Of a stretch of DNA of 64,000 nt, positions 1 through 8,470 are shown one piece after another. Origin of the DNA: Acidobacteriota bacterium (lineage in GTDB: Bacteria > Acidobacteriota > Terriglobia > Acidiferrales > UBA7541); NCBI GenBank assembly GCA_013289585.1, contig JABCZR010000018.1, positions 62,001 through 126,000 on the forward strand. The letters are read 5' to 3'. The notes under the pieces are model-generated. The model saw only the letters and a program-made list of their open reading frames with translations. It was not told the origin of the DNA and did not search any database. Numbering within the stretch: position 1 is the stretch's first letter; the number at the start of each line of letters is the position of its first letter. The translations under genes were made by a program, and so were the position numbers.

Positions 1-8
1 ATAGAATC

Positions 9-785
9 GTGGAAGTGTTGTTCGGAGCGGCGGTGGTGTTGGGCTTCTCCGGCCTCGTGAATGCAGGCTGGACGCGGATTCGGCGGATCACTGTTCGATT
101 GGAAAATCTTCCTCAAGTCTGGCGCGGGCGGACGGCCGCGTTGGTCAGCGACCTGCACCTGGGGCACGTTCGAAACGGCAGCTTTTTGCGGCGCATCGTG
201 GCGAAAACGATGCGAGAAAAGCCGGATGTGGTTTTCGTTGCCGGGGATTTGTTCGATGGCACCGCAATCGATGCCGCGCGAGCCGCCGAGCCATTACGCG
301 AGCTGCGTGCGCCGCAGGGAGCCTACTTTGTTGCGGGCAATCACGAACAGTTCGGCGACGATTCCAAATACCTGAGGGCTATCGCGGGCGCCGGAGTTCG
401 CGTGCTCGAAAACGAAAAAGTGGAAGCCGACGGATTGCAAATTGTCGGCGTGCCCTACAAGCACGCCACTCACGACGATCATCTGCGTTCTATTCTGCAG
501 AAGATTGGCGTGGACCGGAATCGGGCCAGCATTCTGCTGACGCACGCCCCGGATCGCCCGCATATCCCCGCCGAGGCTGGGTTTTCACTCCAACTCTCCG
601 GGCATACTCACCTCGGCCAGTTTTTCCCGTGGACCTGGATGGCCCGAAGGATTTACCGGCAGTTTGCCTATGGGTTGAGCCGCATCGGAAACATGCAGGT
701 CTATACTTCCAGCGGTGCGGGGACTTGGGGCCCGCCGCTACGCCTGGGTTCCAGTCCGGAGATCGTAATGCTCAGCTTTGAGTGA
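9..785 (+). CDS. Calcineurin-like metallophosphoesterase (5' end probably outside window)
   Basis: Probable metal-dependent phosphoesterase at the membrane. The metallophosphatase signature is complete: DLHLGH near residues 48-53, GD at 79-80, GNHE at 110-113, a histidine in LLTHAPD near 179, and GHTHLG near 198-203. These supply the usual two-metal ligands. The frame stays open to base 1, and the GTG at 9 lies inside a hydrophobic stretch. Related bacterial proteins (YkuE/YaeI-like) have one or more N-terminal membrane segments, so the true start is probably upstream of the window. The natural substrate cannot be read from sequence. It could be a UDP-diacylglucosamine-type or general phosphodiesterase. 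Confidence 0.85.
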   Translation: MEVLFGAAVVLGFSGLVNAGWTRIRRITVRLENLPQVWRGRTAALVSDLHLGHVRNGSFLRRIVAKTMREKPDVVFVAGDLFDGTAIDAARAAEPLRELRAPQGAYFVAGNHEQFGDDSKYLRAIAGAGVRVLENEKVEADGLQIVGVPYKHATHDDHLRSILQKIGVDRNRASILLTHAPDRPHIPAEAGFSLQLSGHTHLGQFFPWTWMARRIYRQFAYGLSRIGNMQVYTSSGAGTWGPPLRLGSSPEIVMLSFE

Positions 786-919
786 ATATCATCTTGCGGC
801 ATCCCGCCGCCGTTCAGTCACTAGTACATTCATATTATTCCCATCCCCTCTCCATGTGACTACAGTTGCGCGGTCCTCGGGCTCCAGGTTCGCATTTCGC
901 ACCGCTCAGGAGGCGTACT

Positions 920-2014
920 GTGTCCATGCCGTCTACCGCCATCAGTTTCGAATTGCCCTCCATTCGAACGAATGTGTGGCGCAGCCGCATCGTCGCCATC
1001 TTCCTGTTAGCCCTGATCGGCGGCATTTTCTGGGTGGATTCCCGCTATCCGTCTCTAATGAAGAAATACCACTCGGGCACGCACGTCAAAGTTGTGGGCG
1101 CAATTACCTTTGACGCGGTGTACCAGGTCGACCGCACCATGCCTCTTGCGCAAAGGGTGTGGCGCACTTCGGTCAATTGGCTCAACGCCAACCGGATCGG
1201 GATGACCTTTGCGTTTCTCTTTGGCCCTGCCGCACTCACCTTTCTTGGCACGCTGCCGCGGCGCCGCACAAAATCCCGCCACCTTAACGCGCTGCTTGGC
1301 ACTCTTGCCGGAATGCCTCTCGGGGTCTGCGCCAATTGCGTCGCGCCCATCGGGCGTGGCCTCTACGCTTCGGGGATGAGTACCGAATCCGTCCTCGCGG
1401 CCATGTTTAGCTCCCCGGCTCTGAACGTTGTGGTGTTGGCGATGACCTTCGCGTTATTCCCGCTGCAAATTGCGCTCATAAAACTCGCCAGCGTGTTGTT
1501 GCTGATATTTGTTTTTGCACCCTATATGGCCTCGCGCCAAACGCCGCCGGCAAACACGGAAATGGATTGCCCCGTAGAGTGGGCGGCTTCAGAGACCTGG
1601 CCGCAGGCTTTGGTCAACACCTTGAAGAGTTACACGAAAAGCTTTTGGATCGTGTTTCGTGCGGGGTTCCCGTTAATGCTATTGGCAGCGTTTCTGGGAG
1701 CTCTGCTCATCGAGCTCGTTCCGCCACAGGCCGTCAACGCGCCCGTCTCGCTTGTTGGCATCCTTCTGGTTGCTTTGGTCGGCGCATTCCTGCCCGTTCC
1801 CATGGCCTTTGACGTGGTCATTGCGTACATTGCCATGACCCACGGCGTTCCACTCCCTTACGTGGTTGTGATGCTTTGCACCCTTGGCATCTACAGCGTC
1901 TACTCGGTTGCCGTCGTCGGAAAGACCATCTCCTGGAAGGTGGCCACCGCTACTTATGCCGCCGTCGCCGCACTCGGCATTGCGGCAGGAATAGTGACGC
2001 GCCTTTTTGCCTGA
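920..2014 (+). CDS. Permease of the ArsP/DUF318 (COG0701) family
   Basis: Polytopic inner-membrane protein of about 364 residues with roughly eight hydrophobic segments. The motif GVCANCVAPIGRG followed by SSPALNVVVL is typical of the DUF318/ArsP permease group, which moves organoarsenicals or other unknown solutes. The paired cysteines in this motif are a family feature. I chose the GTG at 920 because AGGAGG at 908-913 sits six bases upstream. An ATG at 926 is the alternative, and the longer reading frame from 866 lacks a ribosome-binding site. The gene stands alone between divergently oriented neighbours. Substrate unknown. The arsenic operon in this window is 29 kb away, so a link to arsenic is only a possibility. 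Confidence 0.8.
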   Translation: MSMPSTAISFELPSIRTNVWRSRIVAIFLLALIGGIFWVDSRYPSLMKKYHSGTHVKVVGAITFDAVYQVDRTMPLAQRVWRTSVNWLNANRIGMTFAFLFGPAALTFLGTLPRRRTKSRHLNALLGTLAGMPLGVCANCVAPIGRGLYASGMSTESVLAAMFSSPALNVVVLAMTFALFPLQIALIKLASVLLLIFVFAPYMASRQTPPANTEMDCPVEWAASETWPQALVNTLKSYTKSFWIVFRAGFPLMLLAAFLGALLIELVPPQAVNAPVSLVGILLVALVGAFLPVPMAFDVVIAYIAMTHGVPLPYVVVMLCTLGIYSVYSVAVVGKTISWKVATATYAAVAALGIAAGIVTRLFA

Positions 2015-2049
2015 GGCCGCGCTTTTTCATTCTCAACTGTGGTTGGCTG

Positions 2050-2910
2050 CTATCTCCTGAAGAAATCAACTAAGAGTTCAGAGACGCGGGCGGGTTCTTC
2101 GTGCTGGAGCCAGTGTGAGGCATCCGCAAAAGTGAAGAGCTCGGCGCCGTCGCAGTAGCGCAGGCTCTCCTTCGCCATTTCGGATAGCAGGAAAGCATCT
2201 CGTTCGCCCCAGAGGATACGCGTCGGGACATGTACAGTGCGATCCGTGAACTTCGTGCGATGTCGAAATAGAGCGCGGTACCAGTTGATCATGCCTGTCA
2301 GCGCGCCAGGCTGGGACCACGCCGCCCGATATCCGATGAGATCTTCAGAAGAGAACGTGCCAGGGCGGCTGGAACGGACCAGCGATCTTGCTGCGACGCG
2401 ATAATTGAAGGCGGACAGGAACGCCTCAGGTAACCAGGGCAGTTGAAAAAAAAAGATGTACCAGCTCCGTAGGAGTTGCTGCGTGCGCGTGTTTAGAAAT
2501 TTAAGCATGACCGAAGGGTGAGGGACGTTGATGACCACGAGTTTGGCGATGCGCCGTGGATGCAGAATCGCTGTGCCCCAGGCGACGGCCGCTCCCCAAT
2601 CGTGTCCCGCGAGAAAAATTCTTTGTTGCCCAAGCTGATCGGCAATCGCAATCACATCAGAGACAAGTTCCGTGAGCGCATACGACGCGACGCCGGGCGG
2701 TTTGCTGCTCAGGTTATACCCGCGCTGGTCCGGCACGACGACGCGAAATCCGGCAGCTGCCAGCGGCTCGATTTGCTCATGCCACCCATACCAGAACTCA
2801 GGAAAGCCGTGGAGGAGCACCACGACCGGGCCGTCGCTCGGTCCCGCAATGACAGCGTGCAGTTTCACGCTGCCGTTTTGAAATGTCGCGGACTCAGTGG
2901 AAACGCTCAC
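2050..2910 (-). CDS. Alpha/beta hydrolase, epoxide hydrolase-like
   Basis: Soluble alpha/beta-hydrolase of about 287 residues. HGFPE near residues 34-38 forms the oxyanion hole. The nucleophile motif is GHDWG with Asp near 104, the aspartate type found in epoxide hydrolases and haloalkane dehalogenases. The acid lies in GERDAF and the catalytic histidine in DASHWLQHEEP. An aspartate nucleophile with HGFPE and two cap-domain tyrosines favours epoxide hydrolase over a serine esterase. The frame is open to 3072, but the extra N-terminus does not look like the family, so I place the start at the GTG at 2910. No strong ribosome-binding site confirms this. It is convergent with the upstream permease gene. 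Confidence 0.8.
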   Translation of the reverse strand: MSVSTESATFQNGSVKLHAVIAGPSDGPVVVLLHGFPEFWYGWHEQIEPLAAAGFRVVVPDQRGYNLSSKPPGVASYALTELVSDVIAIADQLGQQRIFLAGHDWGAAVAWGTAILHPRRIAKLVVINVPHPSVMLKFLNTRTQQLLRSWYIFFFQLPWLPEAFLSAFNYRVAARSLVRSSRPGTFSSEDLIGYRAAWSQPGALTGMINWYRALFRHRTKFTDRTVHVPTRILWGERDAFLLSEMAKESLRYCDGAELFTFADASHWLQHEEPARVSELLVDFFRR

Positions 2911-3084
2911 GAGGGGAGAGTCTACACGTAGATGGAGGCTCCGGGGTATCACTACGCAGCAGGCGAATCCGGATAAGAAGCACGTTATCCAAACGGCAGG
3001 AAATCGAGCCCCGAAAAAAACTTGAGGGCAAACCCATTTGGACGGCAAGGGTTTGCCCTCAGTCGGGGCCACTCAGTGGAAGAT

Positions 3085-3534
3085 CTAGTTTCCAACACTA
3101 GAAACCAGGACCCGCTCAGTGCTCACAGGCCCCTTAGCAAGAAGCTCCTCTCTCGAAACTTTGGGGACGCTATAGTTGAAGTGCACGCCGAGAGGAGCGA
3201 GGTAGAGCTCGCGCACGTAACCAAAGTCACCGCGCCGCTCAATCGTCAAGAAGCTCTGCTCAGTCTTGTTGTCGTTAGAAAGTCCGGCGGTCATGAGCAC
3301 ATCGACGCCGCTTGGACCGCGGAGCTCGATGAGAGCCGGCAGGGAAGCCGATTGCAGGACAAAGGAATAGTCGCCCGCGGGCAATACCCTGCCCTGCCAG
3401 CGTACTTCCTGCGGTAGCGTGAAGGTTCCTTTGCACGGGGCGCTGATCTGGGCCGCGGCTGGATTTGCGCAAGCGCTGGCGGCCAGCAATGCAAGTGAAG
3501 CCATAACCAGGATACGAATTCGATTTGTTTTCAT
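3085..3534 (-). CDS. Small secreted protein, putative sigma-54 regulon member
   Basis: 149-residue exported protein of unknown function. The N-terminus is a clear signal peptide: MKTNR, a hydrophobic core, then a probable cleavage after ANPAAA. The mature part is beta-rich and has one cysteine (APCKG). I recognise it only as a type of small secreted protein common in Acidobacteria. AAGGAG lies seven bases before the ATG. A -24/-12 promoter (3608-3624) and an inverted-repeat operator (3754-3768) lie upstream, between this gene and the sigma-54 activator at 3810-5726. This implies activator-controlled expression. Confidence 0.8.
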   Translation of the reverse strand: MKTNRIRILVMASLALLAASACANPAAAQISAPCKGTFTLPQEVRWQGRVLPAGDYSFVLQSASLPALIELRGPSGVDVLMTAGLSNDNKTEQSFLTIERRGDFGYVRELYLAPLGVHFNYSVPKVSREELLAKGPVSTERVLVSSVGN

Positions 3535-3607
3535 GGTGAGACTCCTTTCTCAATCAGACTGTCTTTTCATCCCCGAAGCGTTGCCCCTATGACACACGCG
3601 ATAGAGA

Positions 3608-3624
3608 GAGCATTTTCTGTGCCA
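3608..3624 (-). promoter_or_regulatory. Putative sigma-54 (-24/-12) promoter of the 3085-3534 gene
   Basis: Minus-strand TGGCACAGAAAATGCT keeps the invariant GG-N10-GC spacing (GG at 3623-3622, GC at 3611-3610) and the TGGCAC block of the -24 element. It would start transcription near 3598, giving a leader of about 64 bases before the ATG at 3534. The -12 block (ATGCT) is slightly off TTGCW. The call is strengthened by the adjacent activator gene and by a second such promoter on its other flank. Confidence 0.65.
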
Positions 3625-3753
3625 CGCGGCAGGCGATTCGCCGCCGTTTGCACTTGCATCTGGATGCAGTTGACAAAAGAGAAGATAGGTTCGACCAAGA
3701 CCGGCGAGGAGAAAATCAGGGTTGCTGAAAACGAACAGAACTCTATCTGATTG

Positions 3754-3768
3754 GATAGCAGCCCTATC
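3754..3768. promoter_or_regulatory. Inverted repeat GATAG-N5-CTATC, putative activator-binding site
   Basis: GATAG, five bases, CTATC. This is the same architecture as the more perfect copy at 5835-5849. It sits about 140 bp upstream of the -24/-12 promoter at 3608-3624, a normal distance for a sigma-54 enhancer site. It is nested inside a wider ATCTGA/TCAGAT inverted repeat (3744-3777). Confidence 0.5.
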
Positions 3769-3809
3769 GCTTCAGATACTTCCTCACGAACGGAAAACAG
3801 GGAAGTGCG

Positions 3810-5726
3810 CTAGGCTCTGGCATTTTTCTTGAGAGCCACACGCAAATCCAGATTGCGGATCAGCCGATGCAGATAGTTCGGGTGGACGCCCAGGATTTTG
3901 GCGGCCTCCGTAAAGCTGTCGCCGGATTGTTCCCAGGCGCTCAGAATCAGCTGCTTTTTCAGATCGCGAATGGCGCCGTGATAATTTGCCTGCCCCGCCT
4001 CGGAGGAAGGCGCCGTTTCCAGCACAGCTTCCGGCAGATCCTCGGGAAGAATGAAGTCTGAAGACCCGATAACCACGGCTCGTTCCATGGCGTTTTCCAG
4101 CTCGCGGATATTGCCAGGCCAGTCATATCGCATCAGGCAGGCGCGCGCTTGCGGCGAGATTCCCTTTATGCCGCGATTGCATTTCTTCGCATTGCGGACG
4201 ACGAAGAGTTCGGCCAGCAGCGGAATATCTTCCGCATGCTCGCGGAGGGCCGGCAGCGTTAGCGAGATGACGTTGAGCCGGTGGAATAGGTCTCCGCGGA
4301 ATTTCTCTTCACGGACGGCTTTTTGCAAGTCCTTGTTCGTGGCCGCAACGAAGCGCACGTTAATCTTGATGGAGCGAGTCCCGCCAACGCGGACGAATTC
4401 GCGCTCCTGGAGCACGCGCAGCAATTTCGCCTGGAGTGTCAACGGCAGTTCGGCCACTTCATCCAGGAAAACCGTGCCGCCCTCGGCGACTTCCAGCAGT
4501 CCTTTCTTTTGGCAGATGGCGCTGGTGAACGCGCCTTTCTCATGGCCAAACAGTTCGCTTTCTAGAAGCGTTTCCGTCAGCGCCGCGCAGTTCAGCGCCA
4601 TAAACGGCTGGTCCTTGCGCGGACTGTTTTTGTGCATCGCACGGGCGGCGAGCTCCTTGCCGGTACCGCTTTCCCCGCAAATAAGCACCGTGGATTCGCT
4701 GGGAGCCACGCGCTCGATGAATTGATACACCTCGCGCATCCGCGGGCTTTGGCCTGCCATATCGTGCTGCAGGCTGACCTCCGTCCGCAGTTGCTGATTC
4801 TCGATGCCCAGTCGCTCGAACTGTCGCGCGTTCTCGATGGCGATGCCCGCCAGGCCCGCGATGGCCGCCAGGAGTTGGAGATCGTCTTTCGAAAAAGTTG
4901 TGGCCGGATTGCAGGAGTCCACATAAATGACTCCGAGGACGCGGCCACCGGCAATCAGCGGCACGCAAAGAAGTGAGTGCGCGAGCTTGCTCCTTGAGAG
5001 AATGGCAGAATCAGTAGCTGCGAGCTTAAGTCCTTCGTTCTCGAGGACAGAGATGCCCTCATTGATCACCCGGCGCGCCAACGCCCGGCTGACATGCACG
5101 GGATGATCGGGCCCGGCGACGCGATCCCATGCGACGGGAGAGGCAGCATCTTCCCCTGAGTCTTCAACAAGCAGAACCGCGCCGCGCTCGGCCGGAATTA
5201 CGTCGAAGATCATCCCGAGCAATTGCCATTGCAAGGATTCCACATCGCGGATAGAGCCGATGGCCGTGCTGATTTTCAGCAGCGTGCTCAGCGCTCTGGC
5301 AAGGCGCTCCGGCTGCGGCAAAGCTGCAAGGCAATCAGGATGCAGATAGAGTAGTTCGTCGGGGCGCAGCTGCTCCACCTGCGCGCCGTCTGTGGAATCT
5401 TCATCGAGCTGGACTGCGCTGCGCGCAGGAGCCGGAGACCGTTCCACCTCGAAAACAAATAGAGATGCTCCGATCGCAATTTGATCCCCTGGAGCCAGCA
5501 CGCGCTGTTTTACCGGAATGCCGTTTACAAATGTCCCGGATTCGCTGTCCAGATCGGTCAGAAGAAAGCGCTCATTGTCGCTGGCGATGCGGCAATGGCT
5601 GGGCGAAACAGAAATATCTTCGAGACAAATTGAATTCGAAGCGTTGCGGCCGATGGACAGAACTCCGGCAACCGGAAATTCCGACTTTCTTAGTGGCCCG
5701 CTCAGCACTGCAAGTTTGGGCTGCAC
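3810..5726 (-). CDS. Sigma-54-dependent transcriptional activator with FHA and GAF domains
   Basis: Cytoplasmic enhancer-binding protein of about 638 residues. An N-terminal FHA domain (about residues 10-105; SIGR, SPSHCRI and SGTFVNG motifs) should bind phosphothreonine. A GAF domain follows (about 150-300). The AAA+ domain has Walker A GESGTGKE, a GAFTSA loop and Walker [12 protein letters not shown]. The C-terminus is a Fis-type helix-turn-helix ([16 protein letters not shown]). The loop reads GAFTSA rather than GAFTGA, keeping the threonine that contacts sigma-54. I start at the GTG at 5726, where similarity to FHA proteins begins. The frame is open to 5885, but that extension looks non-coding. 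It is flanked on both sides by secreted-protein genes with -24/-12 promoters, its likely targets. Confidence 0.9.
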   Translation of the reverse strand: MQPKLAVLSGPLRKSEFPVAGVLSIGRNASNSICLEDISVSPSHCRIASDNERFLLTDLDSESGTFVNGIPVKQRVLAPGDQIAIGASLFVFEVERSPAPARSAVQLDEDSTDGAQVEQLRPDELLYLHPDCLAALPQPERLARALSTLLKISTAIGSIRDVESLQWQLLGMIFDVIPAERGAVLLVEDSGEDAASPVAWDRVAGPDHPVHVSRALARRVINEGISVLENEGLKLAATDSAILSRSKLAHSLLCVPLIAGGRVLGVIYVDSCNPATTFSKDDLQLLAAIAGLAGIAIENARQFERLGIENQQLRTEVSLQHDMAGQSPRMREVYQFIERVAPSESTVLICGESGTGKELAARAMHKNSPRKDQPFMALNCAALTETLLESELFGHEKGAFTSAICQKKGLLEVAEGGTVFLDEVAELPLTLQAKLLRVLQEREFVRVGGTRSIKINVRFVAATNKDLQKAVREEKFRGDLFHRLNVISLTLPALREHAEDIPLLAELFVVRNAKKCNRGIKGISPQARACLMRYDWPGNIRELENAMERAVVIGSSDFILPEDLPEAVLETAPSSEAGQANYHGAIRDLKKQLILSAWEQSGDSFTEAAKILGVHPNYLHRLIRNLDLRVALKKNARA

Positions 5727-5834
5727 GGTTAGAGGCTTTCCTGCGGAAATTCTCCCCGGCCAACCCGCCTGAGGGAACGGCGATATTCTAACGCCAACTT
5801 TGAATCCTAGCCATAAGTAGTGTCTCTCCGAATG

Positions 5835-5849
5835 GATAGTGCGACTATC
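5835..5849. promoter_or_regulatory. Inverted repeat GATAG-N5-CTATC, putative activator-binding site
   Basis: The core is part of a perfect palindrome TGGATAGT-GCG-ACTATCCA at 5833-5851, between the sigma-54 activator gene and the secreted-protein gene at 6217. The core matches 3754-3768. A further half-site (TGGATAGT) lies at 6022-6029, about 125 bp upstream of the 6150 promoter. It could act as an enhancer for the 6150 promoter (about 310 bp away) or in autoregulation of the activator, whose start is about 110 bp downstream on the other strand. Confidence 0.55.
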
Positions 5850-6149
5850 CACATGGTTCGTTTCATTTCCGGCTGCCTTGTTCACCTAGTCGACTGCATG
5901 GGATTCACGTCTATCTGCTTTAGTTTCTTTTATTTACAAATAGAAGGATGTTCGGAAGACGAGCCACAGGCGCTTCCGGCATCCTGGTTTCGCATCCCCT
6001 GGGCCCGCGCCCCTACTTACTTGGATAGTTCCAGCCTGCGAAAGTCCGGATCCCCTTCCACGGCATTTCCCATGAGGCCCAACTGCCAACTCTATTCCTG
6101 GCAATGAGATCCGCCTCGTTTGTGGAAAAAATCTCGACCGCCTGAACTC
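5850..6149. other. Intergenic region upstream of the sigma-54 promoter, no gene seen
   Basis: About 300 bases without a convincing reading frame. It holds an AT-rich patch near 5915-5945, which could allow the DNA bending sigma-54 promoters often need, and the TGGATAGT half-site at 6022-6029. Nothing else is recognisable. Confidence 0.5.
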
Positions 6150-6166
6150 TGGCATGAGGTTTGCAT
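6150..6166 (+). promoter_or_regulatory. Putative sigma-54 (-24/-12) promoter of the 6217 gene
   Basis: TGGCATGAGGTTTGCAT matches the consensus TGGCAYRNNNNTTGCW with exact GG-N10-GC spacing (GG 6151-6152, GC 6163-6164). The predicted start of transcription is near 6176, about 41 bases before the ATG at 6217, with GGAGG at 6206-6210 in between. Confidence 0.75.
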
Positions 6167-6216
6167 TCTCTTCAGGCATCGCAGCAAATTGCGAAGCTCG
6201 ATCGTGGAGGTGGTTT

Positions 6217-6612
6217 ATGAAATTCCAAAAGATGATTCGAATTCAGCTGATGCTGGTGGGACTCGGAGCGGGGCTCTTGGTGGCCAAGCCGGTATTCGCG
6301 CAGCAAGAAACCGACCCCACTCTGTTCGAAGTTGCATCTGACCCGTCCCAGCCGGATCAGGGTTCGTTCAATGTCGCCCCACCTCCCGTGGTTGTCGCCC
6401 AAGCGGTGCCGGATGCAACAGCGCCGTCAGCCGTGCAGGAAGCCGATGCGGCTGGAATGACAGCCTTGGATGTGAAAACGATTCTGGCCCTGATGGTTGG
6501 TATCGGTTCCATCGTCCTGCTGGGAATGGCGGAAGCAGTGCGCGGAAGCCGCCGCCGGACCTGGAGAGAAAAAGCAACGGATGGTTTACCGGCCGGCGCG
6601 ACAGCGAGCTGA
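6217..6612 (+). CDS. Small exported membrane-anchored protein, putative sigma-54 regulon member
   Basis: 131-residue protein of unknown function. It has a signal peptide (MKFQKMIRIQ, then a hydrophobic core ending in VFAQ). A Pro/Ala/Val-rich low-complexity linker follows, then one membrane segment near residues 90-110 (ILALMVGIGSIVLLGMA) and a basic tail (RGSRRRTWREK). The layout suggests a periplasmic linker anchored in the membrane with a cytosolic tail. The start at 6217 has GGAGG six bases upstream, and the reading frame from 6154 overlaps the promoter. A -24/-12 promoter lies directly upstream and an intrinsic terminator follows, so it is a single-gene unit. Confidence 0.75.
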   Translation: MKFQKMIRIQLMLVGLGAGLLVAKPVFAQQETDPTLFEVASDPSQPDQGSFNVAPPPVVVAQAVPDATAPSAVQEADAAGMTALDVKTILALMVGIGSIVLLGMAEAVRGSRRRTWREKATDGLPAGATAS

Positions 6613-6639
6613 AGAGTTCCACAAAAAGGTGAAATAGAT

Positions 6640-6680
6640 CTCCGGGAGTGACGGCCCAGCCGAGCTCCCGGAGTTTTTTT
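6640..6680 (+). terminator. Rho-independent terminator
   Basis: Perfect 9-bp stem CTCCGGGAG (6640-6648) and CTCCCGGAG (6665-6673) followed by seven T. It ends the transcript of the 6217-6612 gene. Confidence 0.85.
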
Positions 6681-6715
6681 GCGTGCGCGCGGTCGAGTTA
6701 TAAATCGGCGGATGC

Positions 6716-8371
6716 CTAGAAACCCGGCGCGCCGGAGGTGGCCGGACGCATTTCGGGAGCGTTGACGCCGAAGCGCAGGCGCGCGAAGTACGTTTGGCCA
6801 AGCGACATGCAACCCGTGTAGAGGTAGCCCCAGACGAACAGCAGCAGGAACGGCACAGTCGCGTAGTTTTCGTTGATGATGGCGTAAACGACGGTCATGG
6901 AAAAATAGAGGCCGAGGAGGATTTCCGCGTAAGGCATCCAGCCCGCCTTGTTCTTGTAGGATTTTTTTGCAAACGTGCCCAGTTTGCCTTCGATATTGAA
7001 TTTTGGCGTGCGCGCGAATTCGCTTTTCTTCCCGACAATCGCTTCCAGGACGGCTTGCGCGTTGCGCACGGAAATTCCAATGCCCGTAGCCATGACGAAC
7101 GGCAGATAGAGAAAAGTGCGCGTCCAGGTCTTGGGGCGAAGCTCCCTCTGCGCCACCAGATAAAAGCTGGAGATCGAGCAAGTGGATGCCAGGAACAGCG
7201 GCAAGTCGATCAACAGCATCTGGAACCACCCCTGCTGGAAGCGCACGATCATGACCGGCAAAAGCATCGTCGAAAGCAGAACCATGAGCGGATAGCTGAT
7301 ATTCGCCGTCAAGTGGAAGAACGCCTCCGCTTTGACGTGCCACGGCGCATCTGACTTCAGCACTCTCGGAAGAATCTTCTTCGCCGTTTGCATCAGACCC
7401 TTGGCCCAGCGCGCCTGCTGCGCCTTGAACCCGTTCATGTCCACGGGAAGCTCGGAAGCGCACTCGATTTGCGGCAGGTAGAGAAACTTCCACCCTTTGA
7501 GCTGCGAGCGATAGGAAAGATCGGTATCTTCGGTCAGGGTATCGTGTTCCCATCCGCCGGCGTCATCAATCGCTTTGCGCCGCCACACGCCGGCGGTCCC
7601 GTTGAAATTGAAAAATGTTCCGCGGCGCGAGCGCGCCCCGTGTTCCACCACGAAGTGGCCGTCGAGCAGAATCGTTTCCACGTTGGTCAGCAATGAATAG
7701 TCGCTGTTGAGGTACGTCCAGCGCGTCTGCACCATCCCGATCTTGTCGCCGCCCTCGGGATTCATGAAATAAGGAATCGTGCGCCGCAGGAAATCCTGTT
7801 CGGGCAGGAAATCGGCGTCAAAAATCGCCACGAACTCACCCTTCGCCGTCTTCAAGCCATTCTCGAGAGCCCCCGCTTTGTAGCCTTCGCGGTTAGTCCG
7901 GTGAATATAAACGATGGGCATTCCCTGCGCGGCATGTCGTTCGACGCAAGCGCAGGCCACCTGCTGGGTTTCGTCGGTGGAATCGTCGAGAACCTGCACG
8001 TCAAGCAACTCGCGCGGATAGTCGAACCGGGAAACCGCTTCGACAAGCCGTTCGATGACGTAGCGCTCGTTGAAAATGGGCAGCTGAATCGTGACCCGCG
8101 GCCATTCTTTCACTTCAGGCGGTGTCGCCGGGACATTCTTCGAATACATGAAATAGTCGTAGACCAGCCAATAACGGTGGAGCCCGTAAACTGCCAGGAT
8201 AAACAGGACGATGAAATAGGGAGTCATCATCGCCAGATCAAAGCCATTCGCGTGGTAAATCCCCGAAAAAGTCTTATCCGTAATGCGGTGCCAATAATGG
8301 CTGATGGAATTCTGCACTGCGAAAGAGGCCGTGAGTAGGAGTGTAGTGTACACGTCGCTCGGTTGATCCAC
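6716..8371 (-). CDS. Processive family 2 glycosyltransferase (cellulose synthase/glucomannan synthase-like)
   Basis: Integral membrane glycosyltransferase of 551 residues. A membrane segment near residues 50-70 precedes the GT-A domain, whose LPIFNE, DDSTDE, DADF, TEDTD and QQARWAKG motifs are the D,D,D,QxxRW set of processive GT2 enzymes. Four or more C-terminal membrane segments would form the export channel. It probably polymerises a beta-linked exopolysaccharide from a nucleotide sugar, but the sugar cannot be told. There is no PilZ domain and no bcsB-like partner next to it. It stands alone, with a ceramide glucosyltransferase-like or mannan synthase role as the alternative. Confidence 0.88.
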   Translation of the reverse strand: MDQPSDVYTTLLLTASFAVQNSISHYWHRITDKTFSGIYHANGFDLAMMTPYFIVLFILAVYGLHRYWLVYDYFMYSKNVPATPPEVKEWPRVTIQLPIFNERYVIERLVEAVSRFDYPRELLDVQVLDDSTDETQQVACACVERHAAQGMPIVYIHRTNREGYKAGALENGLKTAKGEFVAIFDADFLPEQDFLRRTIPYFMNPEGGDKIGMVQTRWTYLNSDYSLLTNVETILLDGHFVVEHGARSRRGTFFNFNGTAGVWRRKAIDDAGGWEHDTLTEDTDLSYRSQLKGWKFLYLPQIECASELPVDMNGFKAQQARWAKGLMQTAKKILPRVLKSDAPWHVKAEAFFHLTANISYPLMVLLSTMLLPVMIVRFQQGWFQMLLIDLPLFLASTCSISSFYLVAQRELRPKTWTRTFLYLPFVMATGIGISVRNAQAVLEAIVGKKSEFARTPKFNIEGKLGTFAKKSYKNKAGWMPYAEILLGLYFSMTVVYAIINENYATVPFLLLFVWGYLYTGCMSLGQTYFARLRFGVNAPEMRPATSGAPGF

Positions 8372-8470
8372 AGATCGCGCGCTGCTTCGCGTCGGAATCG
8401 GGAAACAACGATTATAAGGCGCGGTTGCGGACAGTCAATGCGGCGCACCAGCCCTACGCCGCTCCAGCTC

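Noticed and set aside
6357-7553. 398-codon open frame on the minus strand within the GT2 glycosyltransferase gene
   Set aside because: It is out of frame with the recognised glycosyltransferase and antisense to the 6217 gene; low-complexity, no family resemblance.
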